In this document: in pieces, positions 1 to 11,430 of the stretch | Layout: each line of letters starts with the position of its first letter | How positions within the stretch are numbered: the first letter of the stretch is position 1 | Source of the DNA: Bryoerythrophyllum caledonicum | Lineage: Eukaryota; Streptophyta; Bryopsida; Pottiales; Pottiaceae | Direction: 5' to 3' | Length of the DNA: 64,000 nucleotides | Assembly: GCA_963971425.1 (NCBI GenBank) | Contig: OZ020523.1 | Span: forward strand, 17,418,867-17,482,866 | Notes under the pieces: model-generated | Told to the model about the DNA's origin: nothing | Database searches by the model: none | Seen by the model: only the letters and a program-made list of their open reading frames with translations | Translations under genes and position numbers: made by a program

Positions 1-3000
1 ATTTCATCTGTAGTCTCTAATTCGGTGAGGAAAGTTTGGCAATCCACCTCCTCCAAGTTCCGACATAAGTCCTCATCCTTCATCAAATACGTCCTCTTAG
101 TCCGCTGAAAAGTCAGCCAAAGTGCCATGTCCTTGTATCGCTTCTGGTCAAACTCTAGCACAAACGCTGAGCTAGATGTTGGCAGAAATCCTGTGATCAC
201 CATACACTCCAGCATGCGCATCCACCTCGCAGGTCGCTACTGCAATTTCAACCAAATCAAAAATTCCACCTTGGTCTCATCATACCGGTTCACGTTAACA
301 ACCATCCGGAAAAAGGTACACAGATAAGACAAGAAGTTGCAAAAAACTGCAGCTCGGAAACAAATAGGATCAGTATGATGTCGGTGCGCTTCGAAAAATG
401 TCCTGTATGATAGATGGCACTCCTGCGGTGTGTCGAATGCTCCAGGGATGATAGGCCAATTGTATGGCACGGTGTCGATCTTGGCCCATGGTGCCCACTT
501 GTATCGCCTCTGTCCCTGCAGCGGACACAGATGAGCGTCTAGCGCTACCGCCGCTGGGACTGTTGTCTGCCACGTCTGAGTTATCATTGGGTAAACAACA
601 TCCCAAGGTCGCCACTGTGTTGGTGATAATCCAAAGTCCTCCAACAACCACATCATGGCATCCCACGTCACGATAGGCTGCTCACTCGCTGCATCAAACA
701 TAGAATCATACTTTCCCAGGTACCGTTGTTTTAGAATGGAACCGGCCACTGGCAAAGAAATCTTTAATCCCAAGGGCAACTTGAAATCCCAAGGGGGTGG
801 AGTAAACAACACCTGCTGATAGGCATTCTCCAGGTTGTCAAGAGCTAGCTGCTGGCCCTCCACCACCATCTTCAAACGGTGACACACTCGTGTATACTCA
901 TAAACATAATGTCCACAGGTGAGCTCTCCTCTCTGAGCCGTGGCCTCGCGGCTCTGTACTAAAGCCAAAGTGGCCGTAAGAGCATTCTCATCACGCACCT
1001 CGTGATAAAGAAGCTCAGCCCGTTGTCTCGACTCCGGAGTGCTGACTGTAGACACCCTGATCTCAGGGATCTTCACTGGTCTAAAAACTTCATTTGGCCT
1101 ATCCCAAGCTCTCTTGGATGCTAGCTCGTGCTCCAGGGTCAGGTAATAGAGTAGAACTCTCGCACCTAGATCAGCTATCGGATTAACCAACTTACTTGCA
1201 CTTGCAAGTTGTAAGGCACCTCGTGCCAACATTTCACAAATCAAATTCCGCATGTTGGGAAAATGATCAGCACTAGCCCATAAAGTGTCAAACTCCTCAT
1301 CTTGGAGTGTTGCTCCTAGAGCCAACTGTGAGATACTAAAGAAAGTGTCCCTCTGGAGTTCATAACCACGGAAAAGCGAGAAAGGAGGAGGAGCTCGCAA
1401 CTCGTTATCCCACAAACATTGTTGCATCTTTTTCTTGGCTTCGCACTCAGTGGAGACTTGCAACTGTAGTCTATCGTCCGCTTCGGCAAGAGCCTTGATG
1501 TCTCCCTGCAACTTGGGTGTGAGAGTCCGTTCTTTTAAGGGACTGCTCGTACTCCTACTCTGTGGCTTCCTCACTCTGTCTAGTGCCTCCGCATGTTGTT
1601 CCTTCAACACGGTTATCTCCTGGGCATGACACTTCCGTAGCTCTGCTACTTCTTTTTCATGATGTTCCTTCATCACCACCATTTCTTGAGCCAACCGCTC
1701 CTTGTTGCTCTTCTCTTGATCACAGAGTTCCTTCGCTTCACGCATCCCTACGACAACTTCCTCACACCTTTTGAAGAGGACTTGATCCTTGTCCTTCTTC
1801 TCCTTGGCTTCCTTCAGTTGTACCTGTAGGTCTGCACACTTAGTTTTCCAATGTGTTACATTAGCGGTCTGACGGGCCACCTCTTCCTGCAGCTCTCGTT
1901 TCTCCTTGTTCAGCTGTGGTGCCATGGCCTTTCGGAAAGCTTCCTCGCTGATGTACTTCCGTTTCCACTCATCCCGCTCTTTGTGGAGATTCTGCAGCTC
2001 CTCGTTAACTCGCACCTTCTCCCTGTTAGAATCCCTCTCCAAATCTTCCGTAGCACGAAATATAGCATCGTTAGTTCTCTGGTACTCCTTTATCAGATCA
2101 TCCTTCTCAGCTACTAACAATTCCAGTTCCTTTCTTCCCAGTGGTAGAATAGCTTCGTTCTTTAGAGGTTTCTTCTTAGCTGAATGAGGTTCTTCAACTA
2201 CTACCCCCTTATCCTTTGAGATCTTGGAAGTTGTGGCTTGTTCCTCCACCTTGACCGTCGTGGTCGGCGCTCCCAGCTTTGATAAGGGCTCTTCTGCAGC
2301 TCTAGAGGTTGTCTCGCCATCCACTTCGAGGTTGATCACGTCCTTCGGAGTTGGAGCTGTTGCCTTCTTGGCTGCTCCCTTATCAGCAGTCTCCAACTCA
2401 GCCACTAAGTTCCGAGGTGTTGGAGCATCTGCTTCTATTGCTGGTTCTCGCCTCGCTTTCTTCTTGATCTTCACGATCTCTGCAGGTGGGGTCACCTCTT
2501 CATCACTTGGAGGCTGCGGCTCTGGGGTGCCACCGAGCTGAGTAGAAGTAGGCTCCGGGGTAAACGCACACGGAGGCGTCTCCACTCCTGCTTTCTTGAT
2601 TCCGCCCTCAGGTTCCTCCTGGGGCACTTCACCGCGCCGAGGTCTCTTCTTGGAGCTCGTCGCCTTCTTCGTCTCTTCCACTGCCTTAGACAAAATCTGT
2701 TTTCGTAATTCAGGACAAAATTCAGAGAGATAGGTGGTACAGAAATATGCCTTAGTATGACAAGTTGTCTTGCTTGTCATCTCTTGCTTCATGTGCGTGT
2801 AGAGAATCTTCACCCAGTTGAAGCGTTCTCCCTGCCACGCCCTGTATGCTGCCGCCAATCCTTCAAGTGAAATAATGTTAGGACCCGGCAGTGACAACAA
2901 CAGTCTTTGGTTCACAAAATTCAACCAACCTTTCCAGCGCGCCTTAGCCTTGGCCACATTATAACCATGTTTGGCATCTTTCTTCTCGACCTTCGCAGTC

Positions 3001-3407
3001 TCTGGTGACTCAAAAATATGTAAAAGAGTTTCCTGATCCAAAAGGGGAATATTTACTAACGTTGGACCGCTGTCACTCAAACCAGGGAAGTGTTTCTTGA
3101 TCGTCGAGGGATCAAAAAACACCACCTCCTCACCGATAAGAAACTCATCCAGGGCCCCTCGATCGCTGGCAATAATAAATATGCGTGCTCGTTGGAGGTC
3201 CGGTTCAGGCCACCTCTGCGCTATGAACTGCCACAATCCCGCATTCTCCAGGTTGGTGCGGTTGGGAATCAGTGGTTTTTCCGGCAGGTAGATCATCTTG
3301 GAGGCCACGAGCTCAAAATCTGTCTTCCGATTCCTTGCTGCTGCCATCGGATCGTACCTGCTCGATCTCATACACATTTCGTCAATATTCCAACTTAGTG
3401 TCACCAT
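1..3407 (-). CDS. Long uncharacterised coiled-coil protein, interrupted by one amber stop, partial at left edge
   Basis: An uninterrupted frame of 1056 codons starts at the ATG at 3407-3405 and meets TAG at 239-237. The same frame then stays open for about 78 more codons to the left edge, so the stop looks like a nonsense mutation or a readthrough site. Residues about 30-260 look globular. Residues 270-430 are rich in Lys, Glu, Pro and Thr. Residues about 430-690 are a long charged coiled coil (repeated EEL/KER/REKV heptads). The rest is Trp- and Leu-rich and globular. No catalytic motif, zinc knuckle or membrane segment was found. I do not recognise the family. Its size, single frame and position beside an LTR element make a retroelement gag-like protein possible, but its GC content is clearly higher than that of the neighbouring pol. 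A domesticated or host gene is the alternative. Confidence 0.55.
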
Positions 3408-5431
3408 CAGGACAGATTTTATTTTTTATTTTTTCTTGTTTGTTTACTCTTGATTATCTTACTTATCGATTCAAACAGAGGTGAAATTTCTTATCTTATC
3501 AGTGCCAAATGCAAGATTCCAATTGAGATTATCATGTCTCGTTCGTTAACTTACAACATCCGGTTGATTAATTCTTTTTGATACCTGTAAGTAGGTTTGC
3601 TCATCTTGCTCGCCCTGTTTTCACACACTCTCTTATGCTTGTGAGTATGATGACCTATTTCCTATCATACTAACTACAAATGCTTTGAAGAAATTATACT
3701 TCCCTCAATACTCTCATGCCTCACAAGTCACTTCCCTGTCATACATGTTACAACTAGTATGCGGAGATCAAGCTTTCCTCTTCAATTGATTCTGCACGTT
3801 ACTAAGAACCAAATGAGTTAGTCCATTATTCACTATTGTAATCGCAAGTGACTCTCACTTGTTTTCAGCTTTAGGTTCCTTTTTAACTTCAGCTTAGTTC
3901 AAGAATTTCGCAACATAGTTCAAATCAATGTTCTTCTTCACAGCACTCGACATTAACACAATTAGGTTGATATTCTCAGTATCAAGACAACTCTCAGTTT
4001 TTCCGCAATGGTCTCAACCCTCACGCACATCTAACCTCATTTTAAATTTTCATGGCGACGACGCAGACTGTAGGGTTTCAGTGACTTACCTCGAAAATTA
4101 TCGCACTTGGTTCGAAAGAGTCACCGTACCTTCCCACGCTGTGTCTTCGACGTCAACGTCTCGTACCTAACATGTAGAATTTTGTGCTGAATTACGAAAG
4201 CAAGTTTCCTCTAACCTGCTCACACTACTCGTCTTCAACGTCATCGCTCTCCTCTTCTCCAGCTGCAGCTATGGCGATTGTCACTGTATGAGCAAAGAAA
4301 CTGTCTTTGTCTTCTTTCCGCTCCTGCATGATTACTTCATCGACGGTCCATAACCGCTAGATCGCGCATTGGCCAAACATCTAGGATCCAGCGCTATTCT
4401 TTTGTGTCGAGACCAGATCTTCACATTCTTGTGATTTCTCGTACATATCGTTGTTTAGCTCTTGCTTCGCGCCTAGGTGGACAACATTTCCAGTTCTTGT
4501 TGTCCATGTGGACAGCGTCTTCCAAGTTCCAGCTAGTGTCTGTCCACATCGACAGTGACCTCCAGCTAGTCGTCCTTGACATTAATGTTTCGTCTAGCTC
4601 ATCTTCCTTAGCATTAATGTTTTGTCCACATCATCCAGTTTCCTCATGCAAAATCTCAACCTTAATGCATGACTTAACTTTCATGATCTTTTACTCGCGA
4701 TTTTTCCACTTTATTTTATTAAAGCTTTTAAGTTAATCAAAACTTTACTTAATTCTTTTTAATCTTGCATTTATTTTGTCGTCTTAATAATTACTTCTTT
4801 ACTCAAGTACATAGTTATGCCATCATGTCCAAAAAGTTATATTATTTACAAATTTGAGAATTTAACTTAAAAATTTCCTTTTATTTTTTTTTTTTATTTT
4901 TAACCCAAACAAATGGTTATTTTAGTGATCTTCCAAAATCTTCTAAAATCCCATTTAAGAAATTTTTTTATTATGATGTCATAAGTATTTTAACTTATTC
5001 TTAATCATAATAAATTTTAAACTTTTAACTATTTTTCCACTCCCATCCAAATAGAGTCATTTTTCAATCATTCAAAAATTAACTTATTAAGGATACTTTC
5101 CAAATTTGTTGTTTTATTTTTCACTTTCCTCATGAGGCACTATTATGTAAACTTTTGCTTGTTACCCAATAGTGTAAAGAAGTTTTTATTTTTTATTTTA
5201 TTTTTTATTTTATTTTTTTATTTTTTTATTTATTTATTTATTTTTTTATTTTTTCTCACAAGTAACTTTATTAGCAACTTGTGACATATCCCATCAAATA
5301 AGAAATTTTTTAATGCAAAGTTACAAAATCATCCTAGATTAGATTTCAAAGCTTTGCCATTATTTCTTACTTTCACCTGGGTAGTTTAGGGTCATTCCGG
5401 ACCACTTCAAAGGTCGCATCTTGGAGGTCCT
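3408..5431 (-). other. AT-rich non-coding stretch, possible LTR of a second retroelement
   Basis: No convincing coding frame. The right part (about 4700-5300) is T-rich, with a long TTTTA-type low-complexity tract at 5180-5260. On the minus strand a TTGCA end at 3510 is followed by TTTGGCACTGATAAG, which has the layout of an LTR end followed by a primer-binding site just upstream of the 3407 ORF. This could be the 5' LTR of a second element, but no partner LTR is in the window. It shows no clear similarity to the candidate gypsy LTR at 13942-15729. Confidence 0.3.
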
Positions 5432-5457
5432 CCCCCTTCTTAATGCGTAACTTGCCC

Positions 5458-5718
5458 TCAAGTTACATATTTTTTCAATCTGTAACCGTTATATCGTGTT
5501 GCATGGATATTCCCTACAAAATCTTGTAACTCAACAGAACCATTAGGATAAGACTTAAGTATTCGATATGGACCAAACCACCTCATTTTAAATTTTCCTG
5601 GAAATTTCTGGAATCTACTATCATATAGTAAGACTAGATCATTATCTTTTAATATTTTTGGTGTTAGCTTACTATCATAGTAAGTTTTCCGTTGCTTTTG
5701 AATTGCTTCCATATTCAT
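5458..5718 (-). pseudogene. Integrase C-terminal segment of the gypsy pol
   Basis: This 86-codon stretch continues the pol frame after two in-frame stops (TAA 5727-5725 and TAG 5721-5719). It contains the GPY/F-type module of gypsy integrases: KFKMRWFGPYRI followed by GSVELQD. It ends at a stop just before the purine tract. The two stops cut the last part of integrase from the main frame. The second is consistent with a glutamine codon turned to a stop by C-to-T change; the first may be. Confidence 0.8.
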
Positions 5719-5724
5719 CTAAGC

Positions 5725-8700
5725 TTATGCTCGAATCTCATCGAGTCGTTCTAAATTATCAAAACGTTCCCTCAAGGAAGCCAAATCTCCCAATCTTTCA
5801 GAAATAGCAACTCTTAATGATGGTAGTTCCACTTCGATTGGTAACATGGCTTCCAAGCCATAGACCAATGAAAATGGAGTAGCCTTAGTTGTGGTTTTAA
5901 TGGTACAACGGTAGGCCCACAAAGCATTAGTTAACTCATAATCCCAATTTGATGCATTTCCCTCTAATGTTTTTGTTATAATCTTACAAAGAATGCCATT
6001 AGACTTTTCGGTTTGCCCATTAGCTCTAGGGTAATAGGGGGAGGACTTTCGATGCTTAATAAAATATCGTTGTAACATTTTTGCAATAGTATCATTAATA
6101 AAGTGAGTCCCTCTATCACTTACAATTTCCTTGGGGCAATCAAATCTAGCAATAATATTTTCATAAATAAATTTTGCTACAGTATCTGCATCATCTGTCT
6201 TAGTTGCTACGGCTTCAACCCACTTAGTTACATACTCTGTGGCAACTAGGATGTAACATTTTTGTCCCACCCGACTAGGTGGCTTAATAGGGCCTACAAA
6301 GTCTATTCCCCATTTCTCAAAAGGGAGTTGGGCTAAAATTGGTGTCAAAGGCATAGCTTTAGTAGCTGTAGGTTTACCAACTCTTTGGCAAGGGTCACAT
6401 TTCTTAACGTAGGTAGTGGCATCAGAAAAAAGCGTAGGCCACCAATAGCCTGTTCTTAAAGCTTTTTGAGCCGTAGCCCACCCCGCAAAATGTCCACCAC
6501 ATGCATCTGTGTGGCAACCTTGTAAAACCATAGGCACTTCACTAGGATTTACACATCTTCTAAGTACATCATCTTTTCCTCTTTTATACAAAACTCCACT
6601 AATCATAATATAAGGTAAGGATTGGTGTACTAACCTTGTTTTATCTTTAGTAGTGTAGTCAACAGGGAAGATTCCTTTAGTCAAATAATAGATAATATCT
6701 GCATATTCTTGAGGAATTATGTCAAGTATTTCTATACCATCTTTAACTTCAAAGATATGTGCATCTGGAAAGCTATCATCAATAGATTCTGGATTGATTG
6801 TCTGACTAAGCCTAGATAAGAAATATGCATTTTGATGGATCTTCCCAGGTCTCACATTAATGGTAAAGTCAAACTCTTGTAAAAGTAGAACCCACCTTGC
6901 TATCCGTCCACTCAATTGAGGTTTATTAATCATATACTTTAATGCATCATGGTCAATGTGGAAAGTGAACTTATATCCCAATAAGTAATGTCTAAATTTT
7001 TGAACAGAAAAGATCATTCCCAAACCTTCACGCTCAGTGACAGAATAATTTCTCTCAGCAGCACTTAATTGGCGACTGGCAAAATATATGGGTCTATCCT
7101 GACCTTTACTATTTTTCTGACTCAAGACACTTCCAATTGCCATATTGGAAGCATCAACATAAACTTCAAAAGATTTGTCCCAATTCGGAGGAATTAAGAT
7201 TGGTGCTTTGCTAAGCCGGCGTTTTAACTTATTAAAAGCCTTAGTGCAGTCATCTGACCAAACTCCAGGTATAAGGGTTTGTTTAGTTAAAGCATTCAAA
7301 GGTGCAGCTATAAATGCAAATCTATATATAAATCTCCTATAATACCCAATGGCACCAAGAAATCCTTTAAGTGCAGTTAAATGTTCCGGGATCTCCATTG
7401 TAAGTATAACTGCTACTTTGTCAGGATCAACTGCTATACCCTCTTTTGAGACAACATGACCTAATAACTTACCACATACAATGGCAAACTCAGACTTAGC
7501 AGCATTTATGGATATTCCATACTCTCGACAACTGTCGAAACATTGCTTTAATGCTTTGGGATGATCTTCCTTAGATCCAAATACACAGAAGTCATCTAAA
7601 AATATTTCCATAAACTTTCTTAGATATTTTGTAAAAGCTTGTGTCATAACTCTTTGGAAAGTAGCTGGTGCATTGCACAGTCCAAAGGGCATAACATTAT
7701 ATGCAAAAGTTCTCCAATCTGTGGTAAAGGTGGTTAATGGTCTATCCTCCGGAGCTATTTGAACTTGGTTATAGCCCGAAAATCCATCTAGGAAAGAATA
7801 GCCCTCATGCCCAGCTACACCATCTAGAACTGCATCAGAAAATGGTAAGGGAAAGAAATCTTTCTTAGTGGCTTTGTTCAACTGTCTAAAGTCTTGACAA
7901 ATGCGAATCTTACCATTTTTCTTAGGTACTATGACAATAGGTGACACCCACTCGCTAAATGGTACGGGATAAATGAAACTACACTCCAGTAATTTATCAA
8001 TTTCCTCTTTGACCATTAAGGAATACTTTGGGTTCATCCTATATTGTCTTTGCCTAACAGGTTTAGCATCTGCTTCTAGGGTAATACAATGTTGACAAAC
8101 ATCTGGAGGTATGCCTTTTAAGTCTTTATATGTCCAAGCAAAGGCATCTTTCTCCTTCTTGAAAAATTCCAACCACTTATCATATTCTTGAGGTTGTAAT
8201 CCATCATATATTTTTATTGGCTTAGGATCGTCTTTAGTTCCTAAGTTTATTTCTATAGTATTTTTTATTAAGGGTCTGACATTAGGTGTCTTCTTTTCAC
8301 CTAGTAATTCTTCTGAATCACTTATATAAGGCAGTTCCTTATCTAACTCTCTTTCAATGGTCACATTATATATTGGGGCATTTTGCCATGCCTCTATGGC
8401 TGCATCTGAGTCATCCACCTGACTAGGAGGAACAAAATATTCTCCAGGTCCTAAACTTTTAATAGTAGGCATATCTTGGACTTTATTAGTGTCACCAGGT
8501 TCAGATTCAGAGTCTGCCTCAGTGGTCCAATCTGAATCCTCATTCTGAGTTTCTCCATGGTACTCCACTGGAAACATAGGTAGCACTATTTTACTTTTAC
8601 CCTCCCCTATTGTTAACGTTCCTTTACCCCAATCATCTTTAGCTTTGGCTAAGGATAACCAAGGTCTACCAAGGAGAATAGGGTAAGTCGATATAGACTC

Positions 8701-8993
8701 AGTTACTTTAAAAACAATATAATCAACTTTATAGTCAATCCCACCAATTATGGTATTTAATTGCAACAATTTACCTAATGGTTTCACTCGGCTTTGATCT
8801 GCCATTCTTAAGATAATAGGAGTAGGTACTATGTTAGTTATACCTAACTCTTCCATAGTGTTAACATTCATAAGATTAACACTACTCCCACTATCAATCT
8901 GGACTCCATCAACTAAAGTCCCATCTATAATGACATCAACTGTGGGTGCTCCTGGATCAAAAGAGATATCATGGACACTTACAATCTCAGGTT
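5725..8993 (-). pseudogene. Gypsy pol: protease, reverse transcriptase, RNase H, integrase
   Basis: The frame is open from the -1 position at 8994 to TAA at 5727. The protease centre IDSGSSVNLM lies at about 8910-8881, upstream of the first ATG (8871). Counting from that ATG: RT about residues 250-490, with PIVIVPKKNGKIRICQDFR near 311-329, FLDGFSGYNQ near 360 and FLDD near 424; RNase H with YVDAS near 575; integrase HHCC zinc finger (GCHTDACGGHF ... CDPCQ) near 750; then the D, D, E core with WGIDFVGP, VSDRGTHF and NGQTEKSNG. Together these would make cDNA from the element RNA and insert it. The frame is intact over more than 1050 codons, which is notable in an otherwise damaged element. No ATG is expected, because pol would be made as a gag-pol fusion. 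Confidence 0.9.
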
Positions 8994-9875
8994 GAAATTT
9001 GCTTGTCTCTTTGGTTGTTTTGGTTTAGATTTCTTAATATTATTGTCCTCAACTATTTTGGCTCTTTTCCTTATTAGAGAGGATGTTAATTCATTCTTAC
9101 AAGAGGGTGACAAAGCAAGTAACTGTCTTAAGGAGATCTGAGGTTGTAATCTATCCAAATCCGTAAGGATGTCATAAGGATTCATCCCAACAGCTAATCT
9201 CATCATTCTATGATGCTTTCTCTTTTTCAATGTCAATGAGGGTTCTTTAACAATGGTCTTTGAAGGTCTATAAAAAGTAGGTTGTTCCAACGGCTTTGTT
9301 GTAATACTTGGTTTATCTTTAGGTAGAGATACATCTTTTGGTTGTATAGGCTCTGGCCTAATGTTGGTCTGGGAATCACTATTTGTTATGTCTATCGTTT
9401 CTGGATTGGGTTTAGGTGGTTCAGGTTTCTTGAGTATAGTTGCCATTTGTCTACTAAGCACAGGATTGAGTTTAACTTTATTGTAATCACTTTCTGAACT
9501 ACTAATTGGCTCTTGTTCCTTAGCTTTTCTAGCTTGTGATCTGGTAATAAAAACATCTTCGGGTGTATCAACAGCCAGATAATTCACATCTCTGGCATTA
9601 GAGGATTCTACCTCTTGAATGTGAACTTGCTTTCTTACATTAGGAAATTCTGTGATAATAGCAGTGCAGTAAGTAGAAACATGACCTGGTTGTCCACATC
9701 TTCCACAAACTGGATTATATCCCACTTGTTGTCGTGGATTTGGACATTCCCTTGAGTAATGACCCGACTCTCCACACCTAAAACATACAACTCCCTTATT
9801 CCTATCTTGATTAGGTGGTCCTCTCCAAACCGCATGTTGACTACTCATTGGTCCCACTGGGACGTCTGTTATCAC
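8979..9875 (-). pseudogene. Gypsy gag, C-terminal part with two zinc knuckles
   Basis: This is a 298-codon frame with two CX2CX4HX4C knuckles, CFRCGESGHYSREC and CGRCGQPGHVSTYC, near its start. A Pro/Lys/Ser-rich linker follows, ending at TAA 8981-8979. It lies in a different frame from the preceding gag segment, with a shift of one base between about 9875 and 9838. Zinc knuckles of gag bind the element RNA. It overlaps the start of pol at the candidate slippery site. Confidence 0.8.
8994..9000 (-). promoter_or_regulatory. Candidate -1 ribosomal frameshift heptamer A AAT TTC
   Basis: In the gag frame the minus strand reads GCA AAT TTC AAC CTG AGA TTG TAA. The bases at 9000-8994 form X XXY YYZ in the correct register. 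A -1 slip there gives AAA TTT CAA CCT and enters the open pol frame, leading directly into the protease. The gag stop follows four codons later. A plain indel is the alternative, because gag carries another frameshift near 9850. Confidence 0.5.
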
Positions 9876-10182
9876 TGGGTTTGGTAAAAGGTTGTTTAGA
9901 GGTAATCCTATAAGGGACTTTTTGATTATTATTATTACTTTGTGCAGGTTGTTCTTGCACCAAGGCCTTAACTTCTTTTATATTTCTACAAGTAGTTATA
10001 TCATGGCCTTTTGCACCACAATAAGCACACTTAAGTTTAGGGATTCCTCCAATAGGATATCTACACTCTGTACTTAAGTGCCCATGCCCTTTACAGTTAC
10101 TACACCAAATATTAGTTCTTTGGTTTGTAGCCTTAGGCCTCTTATTCTTTTCCTCATTAATTTGAACTGACAATTCTCTCAA
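9841..10182 (-). pseudogene. Gypsy gag, middle part with two further zinc knuckles
   Basis: This segment is in frame with the capsid segment but separated from it by TAA at 10185-10183. It holds CSNCKGHGHLSTEC and CAYCGAKGHDITTC, so this gag has four CCHC knuckles in total, more than the one or two usual for gypsy gags. It ends at a stop caused by a one-base frameshift, after which the next segment continues the protein. Confidence 0.75.
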
Positions 10183-10880
10183 TTATTTTTGTAAAGCTTG
10201 AATTTCAGTTTCTTCATTGTTAGCAGGCATTAAAGCTAACTGCTTCTCTCTGTCTAAGAGTGGTCCTGGTAACATTAATTGAGGATGTTGGGTTATTGTT
10301 TTAGGATAGTAGTCTCTTCCACTTCTATCCATTCCTATTGGGTAAGGTATAGGCATATATTGAGGATCTGGTTGTGTAATTCTTCTATTTTGATACAACA
10401 TGTTAGATCTTTCCATAGCAGCTTCCCATTTTCTAGCAGCCTCATATGCTGCAGTTAAGTTTGCAGGATTAGAAAGTTTGACTTGATAGATACACAAAAG
10501 ATCTAATAATCCTCTGGTAAATGTATTTGTAATCCATGACTCGGGCATCTCATTATCCTTCCATCTATGTAACAAATTTTTAAGTCTGGTATAGTAACCT
10601 GCTATAGATTCAGTAGGGTACATCTGAAAACTTTGTAATTGATCTTGCAAGGTATTATGATAAGACTGGGGTCTAAACCTGGCCAAAAATGCATCTTTTA
10701 AAGCATCCCAATCTGCTGGTCGAGGATTTAATGCTGCATACCACCTCTGAGCTTCCCCTAGTAAATTACCAGGAAAACTAGTGATATACTTATCCACTGC
10801 TAAATTATTAGCTATTGCCACTACTTGGAATCTTTCCAAGTAGGAATCTGGATCCTCTCCTAGATCTCCATAAAATATGA
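10183..10880 (-). pseudogene. Gypsy gag capsid region (retrotransposon gag domain)
   Basis: The frame is open from the edge of the nested insertion at 10880 to TAA at 10185. It has the classical retrotransposon gag pattern: DPDSYLERF, then AQRWYAAL, FLARFRP, the YYTRLKNLLHRW helix, and AAYEAARKWE. It forms the particle shell of the element. The stop at 10185-10183 interrupts a Lys/Leu/Gln-rich helix and fits a CAA-to-TAA change. Confidence 0.85.
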
Positions 10881-11430
10881 GAAATGGAGCAGGGTTACCA
10901 ATCCGACGTCCTTGGGGGTCTGAGAGCGTCCTAGGGCGTCCTAGGACGAGGACGTCCTGACGTGACGTCGGACGCAGCGTCCGGGGGGGGTAAAATGCAT
11001 TTACCGAAGGCCGTAGTAAGTTNNNNNNNNNNNNNNNNNNNNNNNNNNNNNNNNNNNNNNNNNNNNNNNNNNNNNNNNNNNNNNNNNNNNNNNNNNNNNN
11101 NNNNNNNNNNNNNNNNNNNNNNNNNNNNNNNNNNNNNNNNNNNNNNNNNNNNNNNNNNNNNNNNNNNNNNNNNNNNNNNNNNNNNNNNNNNNNNNNNNNN
11201 NNNNNNNNNNNNNNNNNNNNNNAAACAACGGACGGTCGTGCGGTCGGCCGTGCCGTCCGCCCAAGCGGACGGAATGGACGGACGGCCGGGACTGCGGACG
11301 GCTATTTACCCCCGGGTAAATTGACAAAACGGGTTATGTCACCGGACGTCCTGATAGGCCGGAGGACGTCCTCCATCCTGACGTCTGGACGTCACGGACG
11401 TCGAGCGTCCTGACAACCCTGAAATGGAGC
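10881..11430. mobile_element. Nested GACGTCC-rich inverted-repeat element with 10-bp target duplication (contains assembly gap)
   Basis: The element (10891-11420) is flanked by exact 10-bp direct repeats GAAATGGAGC at 10881-10890 and 11421-11430. Removing it with one repeat joins the two halves of gag in frame. Its ends share the inverted sequence AGGGTT, and both subterminal regions are packed with GACGTCC/GGACGTC words in opposite orientation. Each side also holds a TTTACC/GGTAAA palindrome (near 10990 and 11312). A 10-bp duplication suits Mutator-like or foldback elements. The true length is unknown because the 200 N are probably a placeholder. No coding frame is visible. Confidence 0.7.
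11023..11222. other. Assembly gap (200 N)
   Basis: An exact run of 200 N inside the GC-rich inverted-repeat element. The round number suggests a placeholder. The long inverted GACGTCC repeats on both sides are a plausible reason why assembly failed here. Confidence 0.98.

Noticed and set aside
1435-2541. Plus-strand open frames opposite the coiled-coil ORF
   Set aside because: Shadows of the minus-strand 1056-codon frame.
3838-3846. TGTAATCG as the left end of the missing gypsy 3' LTR
   Set aside because: Only eight bases match the LTR end at 13942; the following sequence is unrelated.
10962-11327. Open frames spanning the N run
   Set aside because: They exist only because N does not create stops.
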